From contig JABSSL010000019.1 in NCBI GenBank assembly GCA_013214355.1, forward strand, positions 117,594 to 181,593: DNA of 64,000 bases. The letters are read 5' to 3'. This document shows, piece after piece, positions 8,584-16,930 of the stretch (positions are counted from its first letter, which is position 1; each line of letters starts with the position of its first letter). The stretch is from Saprospiraceae bacterium. Its GTDB lineage: Bacteria > Bacteroidota > Bacteroidia > Chitinophagales > Saprospiraceae. The notes below the pieces were generated by a model. That model ran no database searches. It was not told the origin of the DNA and worked only from the letters and a program-made list of their open reading frames with translations. Made by a program: the position numbers and the translations under genes.

Positions 8584-9843
8584 TTAAGCGGCGAATTCCG
8601 CCAAAGATTTTTCAATTATATCAAGGCAGTCTTTAATTTGATCGGCAGTTATCACCAGCGGTGGTGCCAGACGGATCTTATTTCCATGTGTGGGTTTGGC
8701 CAGGAGGCCATTATCCCTGAATTTCAAGCAGATATTCCAGGCCAGTGGTGAATCTTCATCTGTATCGATCACAATCGCATTCAAAAGACCTTTCCCTCTA
8801 ACTAGCCGAATAAGAGGATTCCTTTCCGCTATATCCCTAAGCCCCTGACGGAATTGCTCCCCTAATTGTTCTGCTTTTTGTGCCAAGTCCTCCTCCAAAA
8901 CGACCTGCATCGCGGCTTTGGCTACTGCGCATGCCAGCGGATTACCTCCATAAGTAGATCCATGCTCACCTGGCTTTATCGTCAACATAATTTCATCGTT
9001 AGCTAAAACGGCTGAAACAGGAAGAACGCCACCAGATAAAGCTTTCCCTAAGATCAGAATATCTGGTTTCACACCTACATGGTCGACTGCCAACATCTTA
9101 CCGGTTCTGGCTATACCTGTCTGAATCTCGTCTGCTACGAATAAAACATTGTGCTGTCTACACAGGTCTGCTGCTCCACTCAAATAGGAATCATCAGGTA
9201 CCACTACCCCAGCCTCTCCCTGAATAGGCTCTACAATGAAACCTGCGATGGTATCATCAGATTCCAATGCTTGCCGGAGAGCATCCAAGTCATTGTAGGC
9301 CACCATACCGATGCCGCTCATGTAGGGGCCAAAACCCGTTCTGCTGGAGGGATCGTTAGAGGCAGATATTACGGATAAGGTTCGGCCATGGAAGTTTCCA
9401 GAGGCAAAAAGTATCTTAGCCTGGTTCTCCGGAGTTCCCTTCACCTCATAGGCCCACTTACGACAAAGCTTCATAGCCGTTTCAACAGCCTCGACCCCGG
9501 AATTCATCGGTAGTGCTTTGTCAAAATGGAAAAGCTCACACAGGAACTGTTCAAAATCACCCAATTTATCACTATGAAAAGCCCGTGAAGTTAGGGTCAA
9601 ACGATCGGCCTGATCTTTCAGGGCTTGAATGATCCTTGGGTGGCAATGTCCTTGATTTACAGCGGAATAAGCGGATAAGAAGTCATAATAGCGTTTGCCT
9701 TCTACATCCCATAGAAACACGCCTTCACCTTTTTCCAAAACCACAGGTAGTGGATGATAGTTATGTGCTCCATAGCGATCCTCTTTAGCAATCAAAGCAT
9801 CCGTTTTGGTTGGATTCGGAGTGGTTAAGACATTTTGAGTCAT
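8584..9843 (-). CDS. rocD: ornithine aminotransferase
   Basis: PLP-dependent fold-type I transaminase, 419 residues, converting ornithine and 2-oxoglutarate to glutamate semialdehyde and glutamate. The N-terminal A(K)[16 protein letters not shown] block is characteristic of RocD. PLP contacts are visible: [12 protein letters not shown] near 114-125, VADEIQTG with Asp238, and the Schiff-base Lys267 in [20 protein letters not shown] is also present. Divergent from an Lrp/AsnC-type gene with a symmetric site between them, so feedback by an amino acid is likely. The leader carries a hairpin (9878-9902). Confidence 0.95.
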   Translation of the reverse strand: MTQNVLTTPNPTKTDALIAKEDRYGAHNYHPLPVVLEKGEGVFLWDVEGKRYYDFLSAYSAVNQGHCHPRIIQALKDQADRLTLTSRAFHSDKLGDFEQFLCELFHFDKALPMNSGVEAVETAMKLCRKWAYEVKGTPENQAKILFASGNFHGRTLSVISASNDPSSRTGFGPYMSGIGMVAYNDLDALRQALESDDTIAGFIVEPIQGEAGVVVPDDSYLSGAADLCRQHNVLFVADEIQTGIARTGKMLAVDHVGVKPDILILGKALSGGVLPVSAVLANDEIMLTIKPGEHGSTYGGNPLACAVAKAAMQVVLEEDLAQKAEQLGEQFRQGLRDIAERNPLIRLVRGKGLLNAIVIDTDEDSPLAWNICLKFRDNGLLAKPTHGNKIRLAPPLVITADQIKDCLDIIEKSLAEFAA

Positions 9844-9877
9844 ATCAGTGGTGGATTAATCTGATGTAAAAATGAAA

Positions 9878-9902
9878 GCCAGTCGATTTTATCCCGACTG
9901 GC
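9878..9902 (-). promoter_or_regulatory. hairpin in the rocD leader
   Basis: GCCAGTCG (9878-9885) and CGACTGGC (9895-9902) form an 8-bp perfect stem with a 9-base loop. Read on the minus strand it sits about 35 bases before the rocD ATG and is followed by a T-rich run. It could be an attenuator or a protective 5' stem. No experimental support. Confidence 0.4.
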
Positions 9903-10001
9903 AATTTGGTTGGTTAAGACTGAAGCTTCTGTTGTAAAACTAAAATGTCTATTTCTCTAAATCAAGAAAAAAGAAAACTATTGACTTTTATTTTTGTAAA
10001 A

Positions 10002-10048
10002 TGAGTCAAATTTTACTTTTACGGAATTAAAACATTAATTTTGACTCA
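10002..10048. promoter_or_regulatory. paired Lrp-type operator half sites
   Basis: TGAGTCAA (10002-10009) and TTGACTCA (10041-10048) are perfect inverted copies with centres 39 bases apart, close to four helical turns, in AT-rich DNA. They lie just before the Lrp-type gene start and upstream of rocD. Symmetric, AT-rich, phased sites suit an Lrp/AsnC octamer. Inference from position and symmetry. Confidence 0.55.
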
Positions 10049-10059
10049 AAACAACAAAT

Positions 10060-10503
10060 ATGGACAAGTATGATACTAGAATTCTGCGCCGCTTAGAGAA
10101 AGATGGTAGGGTGGCATTTTCCACCATTGCCGCCGAATTAGGCATATCCAATACTATGGTACATCAGCGCGTCAATAAATTGCTTGAGCAAGGCATTGTC
10201 ACGGGAATCCGCCCAGTACTAGATGAAAAGAAAATGGGATTTGAATGGGGCTCCTTTACCGGCTTAACGTTGGAAAAGGACCATGACACCAACAGGATTA
10301 TCGAAGCTTTGAAGGCCATACCTGAGGTATCTGAATGCTACTTCATTACTGGTTCTTACACTTTATACCTCCGAATCTTGGCGAAAAGCAACGAACATAT
10401 GCGCAGTATTCTTTATGATAAAATCGATAATATTCCTGGTGTTGCTAAGACCAATTCAATGATTCAATTAGGCTGTGCTTTCAAGCGAAACGTGATTCTT
10501 TAG
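10060..10503 (+). CDS. Lrp/AsnC-family transcriptional regulator
   Basis: 147 residues. An N-terminal winged helix (DTRILRRLEKDGR then TIAAELGISNTMVHQRVNKL, about 5-45) is followed by a RAM ligand-binding domain (about 65-145, with VSECYFITGSYTLYLRI). Divergent from rocD, with an inverted TGAGTCAA/TTGACTCA pair in between, so it probably controls rocD and itself in response to ornithine, arginine or a related amino acid. The effector is inferred from context only. Confidence 0.9.
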   Translation: MDKYDTRILRRLEKDGRVAFSTIAAELGISNTMVHQRVNKLLEQGIVTGIRPVLDEKKMGFEWGSFTGLTLEKDHDTNRIIEALKAIPEVSECYFITGSYTLYLRILAKSNEHMRSILYDKIDNIPGVAKTNSMIQLGCAFKRNVIL

Positions 10504-10512
10504 TATATCCTC

Positions 10513-10902
10513 CTACCCCAATCTGAGCGGTATGCCTTCGGCAGCAACCTCTAATAGTACCAGCTTTAGCAAATTGTATTTTTGCTCCATCCGGATCAAT
10601 TTCTGTCTAATTTGATCTCGAAACTGTCCATTTCCTGCTGTTGGCTTGTCTGTATTCAATGCTTTGATCTTCTGTACCAAAGCAGGGAGTTCATCCTCAA
10701 TCAAAACCCCCATCTGGTATCTCGCTTTTCGATAGTTCATAGGGAACTGTTGAAGATCGAGGTGGAGATCTACCAGGTCAAAAATGAAATGAGCTTCTTT
10801 TTTCCAATAAGCTATCCGGTTCTTCCAGTGCTTACTGAATTCCTGAATGGATTGGCTAGTACGAGATTTAGCAATGGGAAGGGCTTGCGTCAGAGTAGCC
10901 AT
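10513..10902 (-). CDS. hypothetical helical protein
   Basis: About 129 residues from the ATG at 10902; an in-frame ATG at 10935 would add 11 residues. The composition is that of a soluble, mostly helical protein rich in Lys, Gln, Leu and Glu, with a WKNRIAYWKKEAHFIFDLVDL segment and a C-terminal KLIRMEQKYNLLKLVLLEVA helix. No family was recognised. It ends 9 bases from the convergent Lrp gene stop. An open frame on the opposite strand was judged a shadow. Confidence 0.6.
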   Translation of the reverse strand: MATLTQALPIAKSRTSQSIQEFSKHWKNRIAYWKKEAHFIFDLVDLHLDLQQFPMNYRKARYQMGVLIEDELPALVQKIKALNTDKPTAGNGQFRDQIRQKLIRMEQKYNLLKLVLLEVAAEGIPLRLG

Positions 10903-11126
10903 GGCAAATTTGTTTTTAACTAATGAATTAAGCAAAAGAGTTAAATGGGTTGGTCGTTCAATACAGTGTTTTGCTCTATCCTAATTCATGAGTAAGGCGT
11001 ATGGGCTTGTCTCTGCATACGTAAAATCAATTGCTAATATATACAATAAAAACAAATGTTTTGTTTCAATAATCCTATGGAAAGACAATAAAATACCTTT
11101 AGAGGCATATTTGAGTGAGAAATCTC

Positions 11127-11993
11127 CTAACTTTTTACCGCACGCTTAGTCCGAATTAGGCCTTCTTGCACGACCGAAGCCACTAGGTCTCCGTCCTGGT
11201 TAAAGATATTGCCTCGAGTAAAGCCGCGACTATTGGATGCACTGGGACTATCCAGGGCATACAGCAACCACTCGTCAGCACGGAAAGATCGGTGAAACCA
11301 CATGGCGTGGTCAAGGCTTGCGAAGAAGAGGTCCTGTCGTTTTACTTTTTCTAGGTGTGGAAAACTAGCTGTTATGAGCAGGTTGTAGTCTGAGGCATAA
11401 GCTAATACTTCTTGATGAACTCTTACCTCGTCTGGAAGCGTCCCTTTTGCTTTGAACCATACATGGCGAAATGGCCGGCTCTTTTTGGGGTTAACCGGAT
11501 CTATCTTTTCTACTTGACGGAATTCAATAGGGCGCTCTTGGTAAAATCGCTTGTATAGTGGTGGGTTCGCTTCTTTCAAAGGAGCCAAAGCTTTCTCATC
11601 GGAAACTAAGGCTTCTGGTGGTGGTACATTGGGCATTCTTACTTGGTGGTCCAAGCCTTCTTGACGGAGCTGAAAAGACACTGCCGCATTAAATATGGCC
11701 CGGCCTTTTTGTATGGCAACGATCCTGCGGGTAGTAAAACTACCCCCATCACGTATTCGCTCGACATCATAGATAATGGGCTGTTCTATGTCACCGGCCA
11801 AGATGAAGTAGGCATGCAGAGAATGGGCAAAGCGGTCTGATGGAACGGTATTATAGGCAGCATGAAGTGCCTGTGCTAAAACCTGTCCTCCAAAAACCCT
11901 TTTCCAGGGAGCTTGATAATTTTGCCCCCTGAAAATGTTCTCCTCAATGCTCTCAAGATTCAGTAGTTCAATAAGTTCGTCTGATGATCGCAT
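11127..11993 (-). CDS. tesB: acyl-CoA thioesterase II
   Basis: 288 residues with the double hot-dog layout of TesB. Signatures are ENIFRGQN....W.RVFGGQVLAQAL near the N-terminus, HSLHAYFILAGD with DGGSFTTRRIVAIQKGRAIF, and in the second half ASLDHAMWFHR, DEWLLYALDSPSA.NSRGF..G.IF..DG.LVASV.QEGL. It hydrolyses medium to long acyl-CoA. Monocistronic in appearance. Confidence 0.95.
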   Translation of the reverse strand: MRSSDELIELLNLESIEENIFRGQNYQAPWKRVFGGQVLAQALHAAYNTVPSDRFAHSLHAYFILAGDIEQPIIYDVERIRDGGSFTTRRIVAIQKGRAIFNAAVSFQLRQEGLDHQVRMPNVPPPEALVSDEKALAPLKEANPPLYKRFYQERPIEFRQVEKIDPVNPKKSRPFRHVWFKAKGTLPDEVRVHQEVLAYASDYNLLITASFPHLEKVKRQDLFFASLDHAMWFHRSFRADEWLLYALDSPSASNSRGFTRGNIFNQDGDLVASVVQEGLIRTKRAVKS

Positions 11994-12067
11994 GCCTATG
12001 ATTTTGCCACAAAAAAAGCAAATCTAAGGCAAAAGAGCTAGTAAAGGATTGAATCTTTAGGATATTG

Positions 12068-12502
12068 CTAAACGGTAGCTTCTGTTTCCTCTTTCAGTAA
12101 TGCCTTCACGATATCCTGAGTTGTGACGATACCCACTAATTCGTCACCCCTTGTCACTGGAAGGGCGTGGAAAACATTCTGACTAAACACCTCCAAGATA
12201 GAGAGGATAGAGTCTTCCTCATCTACAGTAGCAAGTTCGGTTTGCATAATCTCTCCGACCTTATAATTCTTTAAGCGAAGATCATTTAGATAAGGCTCTT
12301 GGCTATCCTTATCCAAATAGCGAAGGAAGTGTAGAAGATCAGAACCACTTAGAATTCCAACCAATTTCTCCTCTTCCAATACGGGTAAATGACGAATTTT
12401 ATTAAGATCAAAGATCTCTTTTGCAACCTTAACCGGATCATCAGGGGAAATCGTTAGGACTTTAGTGGTCATTATAGAAGAAACGGGAGCTTTGGTATTC
12501 AT
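12068..12502 (-). CDS. two-CBS-domain protein
   Basis: 144 residues from the ATG at 12502; a longer frame to 12550 would run into the hibernation-factor gene and is not preferred. Two CBS motifs are clear: VSSIMTTKVLTISPDDPV...RHLPVLEEEKLVGILSGSDLL and VGEIMQTELATVDEEDSI...HALPVTRGDELVGIVTTQDIV. Stand-alone CBS pairs bind adenosine nucleotides as energy sensors. It follows the hibernation-factor gene by 44 bases, so a shared transcript and a link to growth state are plausible. Confidence 0.88.
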   Translation of the reverse strand: MNTKAPVSSIMTTKVLTISPDDPVKVAKEIFDLNKIRHLPVLEEEKLVGILSGSDLLHFLRYLDKDSQEPYLNDLRLKNYKVGEIMQTELATVDEEDSILSILEVFSQNVFHALPVTRGDELVGIVTTQDIVKALLKEETEATV

Positions 12503-12546
12503 TTCTGAAGCTTTGGATAGTGTTAAAGAATTCAATAAAGGCAGAA

Positions 12547-12846
12547 TCAATGGTGAGCTTGCAGCTTTTGTTTCCGCTTGATCAATTGTCTTTTGGCCTT
12601 TGCAACGGCTTCGGCGAGGGCTACTTCAAGTTCTGCTGCTGTATCCTGCGCGAATATCTCGTTGTAATTGGTCTTCAGGCGGATTTCCACATTCTTATCC
12701 GCAATGCTTTCTCCTTCACCATTTTTCAGGTACACGTCGGCCTTTTGGATATGGCTCTCGTACTTGAGGAGCTTTTCCATTTTTTGTTCAATTAACTCTT
12801 GCATCAAAGTATTGACCTCCCAAGGAGCATGAATAATGATTTTCAT
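12547..12846 (-). CDS. hpf: ribosome hibernation-promoting factor, short form
   Basis: 99 residues from the ATG at 12846 (MKIIIHAPWEV). The upstream extension to 12960 overlaps the kinase gene and lacks family character. The beta-alpha-beta-beta-beta-alpha layout of HPF/RaiA is visible: an IEQKMEKLLKYESHI helix, ADVYLKNGEGES strand, NVEIRLKTNYNEIFAQD, and a final basic helix KAKRQLIKRKQKL. These proteins bind the 30S decoding site and silence ribosomes in stationary phase. Confidence 0.85.
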   Translation of the reverse strand: MKIIIHAPWEVNTLMQELIEQKMEKLLKYESHIQKADVYLKNGEGESIADKNVEIRLKTNYNEIFAQDTAAELEVALAEAVAKAKRQLIKRKQKLQAHH

Positions 12847-12934
12847 AGTAAGTCTTTTTGAAGTCTCAGATGACCTTATCATCATCTTCTGTTTCAAAAG
12901 TACCGAGCTTTGACCTACCAGAAATTGTCGTTTG

Positions 12935-13918
12935 TCAGGAAGAAGGGTGATTTTCGTCAACCTTTAATTGTTGGGCCAATGCTAGGTGACCGTAGGCCGT
13001 GACCAGACTGGAGAGTTCTCCAGGCACTACATAGTCGTTGAGTTGAATATGTAAGGCCTGTAGTGCTAGTCTATATAGATAGGCTAAACTAGGATTGGTA
13101 CAGATTATGATCTCTGTATCCTTATCTAAGTTGGCCAGGTGCCGTAGTTCCTCTCCCAAGTGAATTCCACTAAGAAAGGCATAGTTTGATTCATCATCCT
13201 CGTCATGAAGCAATGTCCGAGTTCTAACCTTAAAAAGTGCGCTGAGGTAGCCTTCAGATTTCAGACAGTCTACCCCTGCCCTAAAGGCATCCAGTAAGGC
13301 TTTATTTTCAATACTGGTGCGCTTAACGGAATGAGAGAGAATCGTGAACTTAGCGGTCGTCGCAAATAGCTCCCCAGTCATGAAGGTTGAAAAAGCTCGA
13401 ATTTTTCCTTCCTCAATTCTTATGTACTTGGAATGGGTTCCTGGTAAGATAACTAAGGCTTTTTTGCTCCGAATAGTATTTTGCAATCCGATGACTTGAG
13501 TTTCCTCCCCTCGCATCACGTCATCGTTGCTCGCTAGACCGGACAATATATAGGTTTCATGAGGGTATGTCATCGTAGCCGACAGTTTGTGATAGGTCAG
13601 ATTTTCTCCAGTAATGGAAAAAGGCAATTTGGCATAAGGGAGTTCGAGCATGCCAATAGAAGAAGAAGCCATCCCTGAAATGAACACCGGAAGCCCTGAA
13701 AGCTCCTGTCCGGAACGCTCAGCTAAGACCTGAAGCTGCTCCTGCAAGAAGTACCGAAAGAAATCGGTACGATTCAATTTAGATTGCTGTTGCCAAGCTG
13801 CGTTCACAGATTTGATTCCAGAATCACTAGAAAATGAAGAAACAACTTCCAGATCTCCGCTATTCATCAGATTGACACGGAATCTACTGGTACCCCAATC
13901 ACAACTAATTAATTTCAT
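12935..13918 (-). CDS. dgoK: 2-dehydro-3-deoxygalactonokinase (DgoK-like sugar-acid kinase)
   Basis: 327 residues from the ATG at 13918. ASKHA-fold kinase: ISCDWGTSRFRVNLM is the phosphate-1 motif, VFISGMASSSIGMLELPYA and DDVMRGEETQVIGL are DgoK hallmarks, and LPGTHSKYI...STFMTGELFA is the phosphate-2/substrate region. DgoK phosphorylates 2-keto-3-deoxy-galactonate at C6. It lies 119 bases after a TRAP transporter, so the set probably imports and phosphorylates a sugar acid or its keto-deoxy product. Acceptance of the gluconate epimer is not known. Confidence 0.85.
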   Translation of the reverse strand: MKLISCDWGTSRFRVNLMNSGDLEVVSSFSSDSGIKSVNAAWQQQSKLNRTDFFRYFLQEQLQVLAERSGQELSGLPVFISGMASSSIGMLELPYAKLPFSITGENLTYHKLSATMTYPHETYILSGLASNDDVMRGEETQVIGLQNTIRSKKALVILPGTHSKYIRIEEGKIRAFSTFMTGELFATTAKFTILSHSVKRTSIENKALLDAFRAGVDCLKSEGYLSALFKVRTRTLLHDEDDESNYAFLSGIHLGEELRHLANLDKDTEIIICTNPSLAYLYRLALQALHIQLNDYVVPGELSSLVTAYGHLALAQQLKVDENHPSS

Positions 13919-14037
13919 TGGCCAAATGTAGGAAATACCGGAAATATACAGCAATCGGATTGGAGCTAAGCGCGAAAAAGAGAAGTGACAATATTCTTTC
14001 GAATATCTAACAGAATACAGTTTTTGCCAGCTATTTA

Positions 14038-15339
14038 TTAGGAAATGCTATCCATCAACCAACGAGGCAACCAAAGCACAAGATCTGGTAACAGAATGAT
14101 CAGCAGTAATACGACGAGCATAGGCACCAATATCGTAAAGACCTCTTTGAGGGTATCCTTCACTTTTACCCCTCCCAAGGCACAAGTGATCAGCAAACAC
14201 AGTCCATACGGAGGGGTAACTAAGCCGAAAGCCAAGGAGACGACGCCGATAATGGCAAAGTGTATAGGATGATAATTGGCAGCCTCTGCCACGGGCCAGA
14301 GGACTGTACCCAGAATGATTATCGCTGGAATGGCATCAATAAACATACCGATCGCCAAAAAACTCAAGGCAATCATCAATCCCGTACCCACAAAACCTAA
14401 AGACAAGCCAGCTAGCTGACTAACCAACACTTCCGGGACCTTAAAAAAGGCCAACAAAAAGGCAAATGCCGAAGCTGTTCCAACCGCAAAAAGAGCAATA
14501 GCGGAAAAACGAGCGGACTCGTAGAAAACTTTTGTGAGGCCGGTCCAATCAAGCTTCTTATAGACTACCATGCCCAGTAAGAGACTGTATATAACCGCCA
14601 CTAAAGAGGCTTCTGTAGGTGTGAAGAATCCAGCTGATATGCCACCGACAATGATCAGAGGTGTCAATAAAGCTAAGAAGGCATGACCAAGAGAACTCGT
14701 AAATTCTTTCCGGCTGGCTAGCGGGTATCGGGGATAATTCCTGCGCTTGGCATAAATGTAAACTGCTACCATCATCGAAGCTCCAATGGCTATCCCAGGT
14801 ATCACACCAGCCAAAAACAACCCACCAATGGAAACCGACATCACTCCACCCCAGATAATCATCAACACGCTGGGAGGGATAATGACACCCATTACGGAAG
14901 AACAGGCAGTAATCGCCACAGAAACTGGCGTATCATACCCTTCTTTTTTCATAGCAGGGATCATAATTGCCCCAATTCCAGCTGAATCAGCAGTAGAAGA
15001 ACCGGAGATACCCGCAAAGAGCATGCTCACTGTTACGTTTACATGTCCAATCCCACCTGGGAAATGCCCCACTAAGGCTTTCGCAAAACGAATTAGTCGA
15101 TCTGTAATTCCAGCAGCGTTCATCAAATTGGCGGCTAGCAAAAAGAAAGGAACGGCTAACAGTAGAAAGGAATTATAAGCCTTGAACATCTCTGTGAAGA
15201 GCAAGGTCACGCTTAGACGTTCGTGCAGCAAATAGATTGGCACGGTAGCAAGTCCCAGCGCAAAGGAAACCGGTACTCGAAGCAATACCAAGACGAAAAA
15301 AGAAACCAGAAGAATCAATGCAATCTCGAGCGGCCCCAT
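14038..15339 (-). CDS. dctM: TRAP transporter large permease (DctM)
   Basis: 433 residues and about twelve membrane segments. Conserved DctM parts are LFAGISGSSTADSAGIGAIMIPAMKKEGYD, ACSSVMGVIIPPSVLMIIWG, and near the end HFAIIGVVSLAFGLVTPPYGLCLL. It carries the ion-coupled substrate path of a TRAP system. Two bases separate it from the small permease gene. Confidence 0.95.
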   Translation of the reverse strand: MGPLEIALILLVSFFVLVLLRVPVSFALGLATVPIYLLHERLSVTLLFTEMFKAYNSFLLLAVPFFLLAANLMNAAGITDRLIRFAKALVGHFPGGIGHVNVTVSMLFAGISGSSTADSAGIGAIMIPAMKKEGYDTPVSVAITACSSVMGVIIPPSVLMIIWGGVMSVSIGGLFLAGVIPGIAIGASMMVAVYIYAKRRNYPRYPLASRKEFTSSLGHAFLALLTPLIIVGGISAGFFTPTEASLVAVIYSLLLGMVVYKKLDWTGLTKVFYESARFSAIALFAVGTASAFAFLLAFFKVPEVLVSQLAGLSLGFVGTGLMIALSFLAIGMFIDAIPAIIILGTVLWPVAEAANYHPIHFAIIGVVSLAFGLVTPPYGLCLLITCALGGVKVKDTLKEVFTILVPMLVVLLLIILLPDLVLWLPRWLMDSIS

Positions 15340-15341
15340 AT

Positions 15342-15815
15342 CTAATTTTCTTTTGGGAGGTCAAAGTGATCGTAAACTTGCTCAATCAGAAAGAGTATCC
15401 AGCTACCCCCCGCAATAGGCCAAGCAATATAGATCGCCATCATGGGTAAGCCCGATATTTCCGACAATTGAGTCGAACCGAATTGCGCAAATTGCCATCC
15501 TCCCACCAAAAAAACTACAGAAATTAGGAGCAGTAATACCAATAACAAGCGCTCAATCCGGCGCTCCCAGGCTTGTCCCAAATTAGGTAAGAGATCTACT
15601 TTGAAATGCGTCTTTTCGCGTACTGCCACAATAGCCCCTAGCATAATCACCCAAATAAAAGCAAAACGTGCCACTTCTTCAGTCCAGATATACCTGGGTA
15701 TAATTGGGATAAACCGTGAGGTCACCTGCAATAATACAGGGATGGTGAGCAGCATCAACATTAGCGTCAATAGCAGCTGCAGGAATTCAAAGTACTTTTG
15801 TATGAAGATTCTCAT
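15342..15815 (-). CDS. dctQ: TRAP transporter small permease (DctQ)
   Basis: 157 residues with four predicted membrane helices. The middle motif RYIWTEEVARFAFIWVIMLGAIVAVREKTHFKVDLLP is typical of DctQ. The start overlaps the stop of the substrate-binding protein gene by four bases (ATGA). It pairs with DctM in the inner membrane. Confidence 0.93.
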   Translation of the reverse strand: MRIFIQKYFEFLQLLLTLMLMLLTIPVLLQVTSRFIPIIPRYIWTEEVARFAFIWVIMLGAIVAVREKTHFKVDLLPNLGQAWERRIERLLLVLLLLISVVFLVGGWQFAQFGSTQLSEISGLPMMAIYIAWPIAGGSWILFLIEQVYDHFDLPKEN

Positions 15816-16840
15816 TCAATGGCGTTAATAGCTTCTAAAATATCAAGCGCTCCGATCTCTTCGGCATACGCTCGTTTCACAGGAGCAGCAAGTTCCAGGA
15901 GTTTTTCTCGTTCCTCAAATTGGTGCGTACTCACCTTACCTTCTTCCACCAATTGTTCCATCAGCGGATCATCGATGGCTATTTCATAATTCCTTTCAAA
16001 CTCCATGGCTTCCTTACCTGCTTTCCGAATGGCTTCTTGTAAATCCATAGGTAATTTTCGAAACCGCTTGCCATTGAAGAAGAGTGGACGGATAATAATG
16101 GACACTGCTGCCAAAGAGACCTGATCAGCTACTTCAAACCATTTGTACTTTTCAATAGCACTGGCTGAGTTCTCAGCCCCCTCTATAACTCCAGTTTGGA
16201 TAGCATTATACACCTCAGCTCCACTAATTACCGTTGGGGTGGCACCAACGGCCTCAAACATTCTAGATTGGATGGGAGATCCCATGACTCTCATGTAAAA
16301 GCCCTTTAATTCCGCCAAATTACGAATCGGCTTACGCCCGACAAGGTGCCGCTTCTCCCCTCCCCCATAACCAAGGATCAAGACGTCAGCCCGTTCGCTA
16401 ACCGCCGTTTCCACACGTTCAAAAATGCCGCTATCCATGGTTTTGAGATAATGATCCGTGTCACGAAAAAGAAAAGGGACATCCATAATCGTGACCATTC
16501 TGGAAAAAGTGGAGGCATGAGATGGGGAAGCAATGGCGAATTCTACTACTGCGCCAATGTTCATATAATTGAAGTAGTCTTTTTCCTGCCCTAACTCGCT
16601 ATTCTTATGTAAAATAAATTCCAGTCGCTTAGGGCCTTGGTAGTATTCTTGGACTAATTCCGAAAACTTAACCAAGGCCTTGGTATAGGAATGTTCATCG
16701 TCGAATATACAGGCTCCATGCAAACGAATTACATCAGATCTATCTTGAATCGCTGAGATCTGCATGAATCCTAAGCAAATGATGAAAACTGCTAGAATCG
16801 TAAAAACTGTATTTCTTAGCGCTACAGGATTGTAGGCCAT
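15812..16840 (-). CDS. dctP: TRAP substrate-binding protein (DctP)
   Basis: 342 residues, with an N-terminal hydrophobic segment (about 10-28) for export. DctP features include SELVQEYYQGPKRLEF, FLFRDTDHYLK, the conserved R.MGSPIQSRMFEAVGATPTVISGAEVYNAIQTGVIEGAENS block containing the carboxylate-binding Arg, and a C-terminal helix. It captures an organic acid in the periplasm. With DgoK downstream, an aldonate or uronate is the likely ligand. The start lies 28 bases from a 14-bp palindrome. Confidence 0.93.
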   Translation of the reverse strand: MAYNPVALRNTVFTILAVFIICLGFMQISAIQDRSDVIRLHGACIFDDEHSYTKALVKFSELVQEYYQGPKRLEFILHKNSELGQEKDYFNYMNIGAVVEFAIASPSHASTFSRMVTIMDVPFLFRDTDHYLKTMDSGIFERVETAVSERADVLILGYGGGEKRHLVGRKPIRNLAELKGFYMRVMGSPIQSRMFEAVGATPTVISGAEVYNAIQTGVIEGAENSASAIEKYKWFEVADQVSLAAVSIIIRPLFFNGKRFRKLPMDLQEAIRKAGKEAMEFERNYEIAIDDPLMEQLVEEGKVSTHQFEEREKLLELAAPVKRAYAEEIGALDILEAINAIE

Positions 16841-16867
16841 AGGTCTGCTACTCGTTTAAAATGGTTC

Positions 16868-16881
16868 TTAAAGGCCTTTAA
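16868..16881. promoter_or_regulatory. 14-bp palindrome upstream of the TRAP operon
   Basis: TTAAAGGCCTTTAA is a perfect palindrome 28 bases upstream of the dctP ATG. Size and position suit an operator, but no regulator gene lies beside it. It could also be part of the end of the upstream dioxygenase transcript. Confidence 0.4.
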
Positions 16882-16930
16882 AATAGATTTTTAAGCCCAA
16901 AGCACCAAAATATCAACTAGCCTCTAATTC

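Noticed and set aside
10582-10923. Open frame of 113 codons on the + strand opposite the helical hypothetical protein
   Set aside because: Its composition is irregular (many Cys and isolated hydrophobics), while the minus-strand frame reads as a normal soluble helical protein.
12847-12960. N-terminal extension of the hibernation factor
   Set aside because: Overlaps the kinase 3' end and lacks family character; the family starts at MKIIIHAP.
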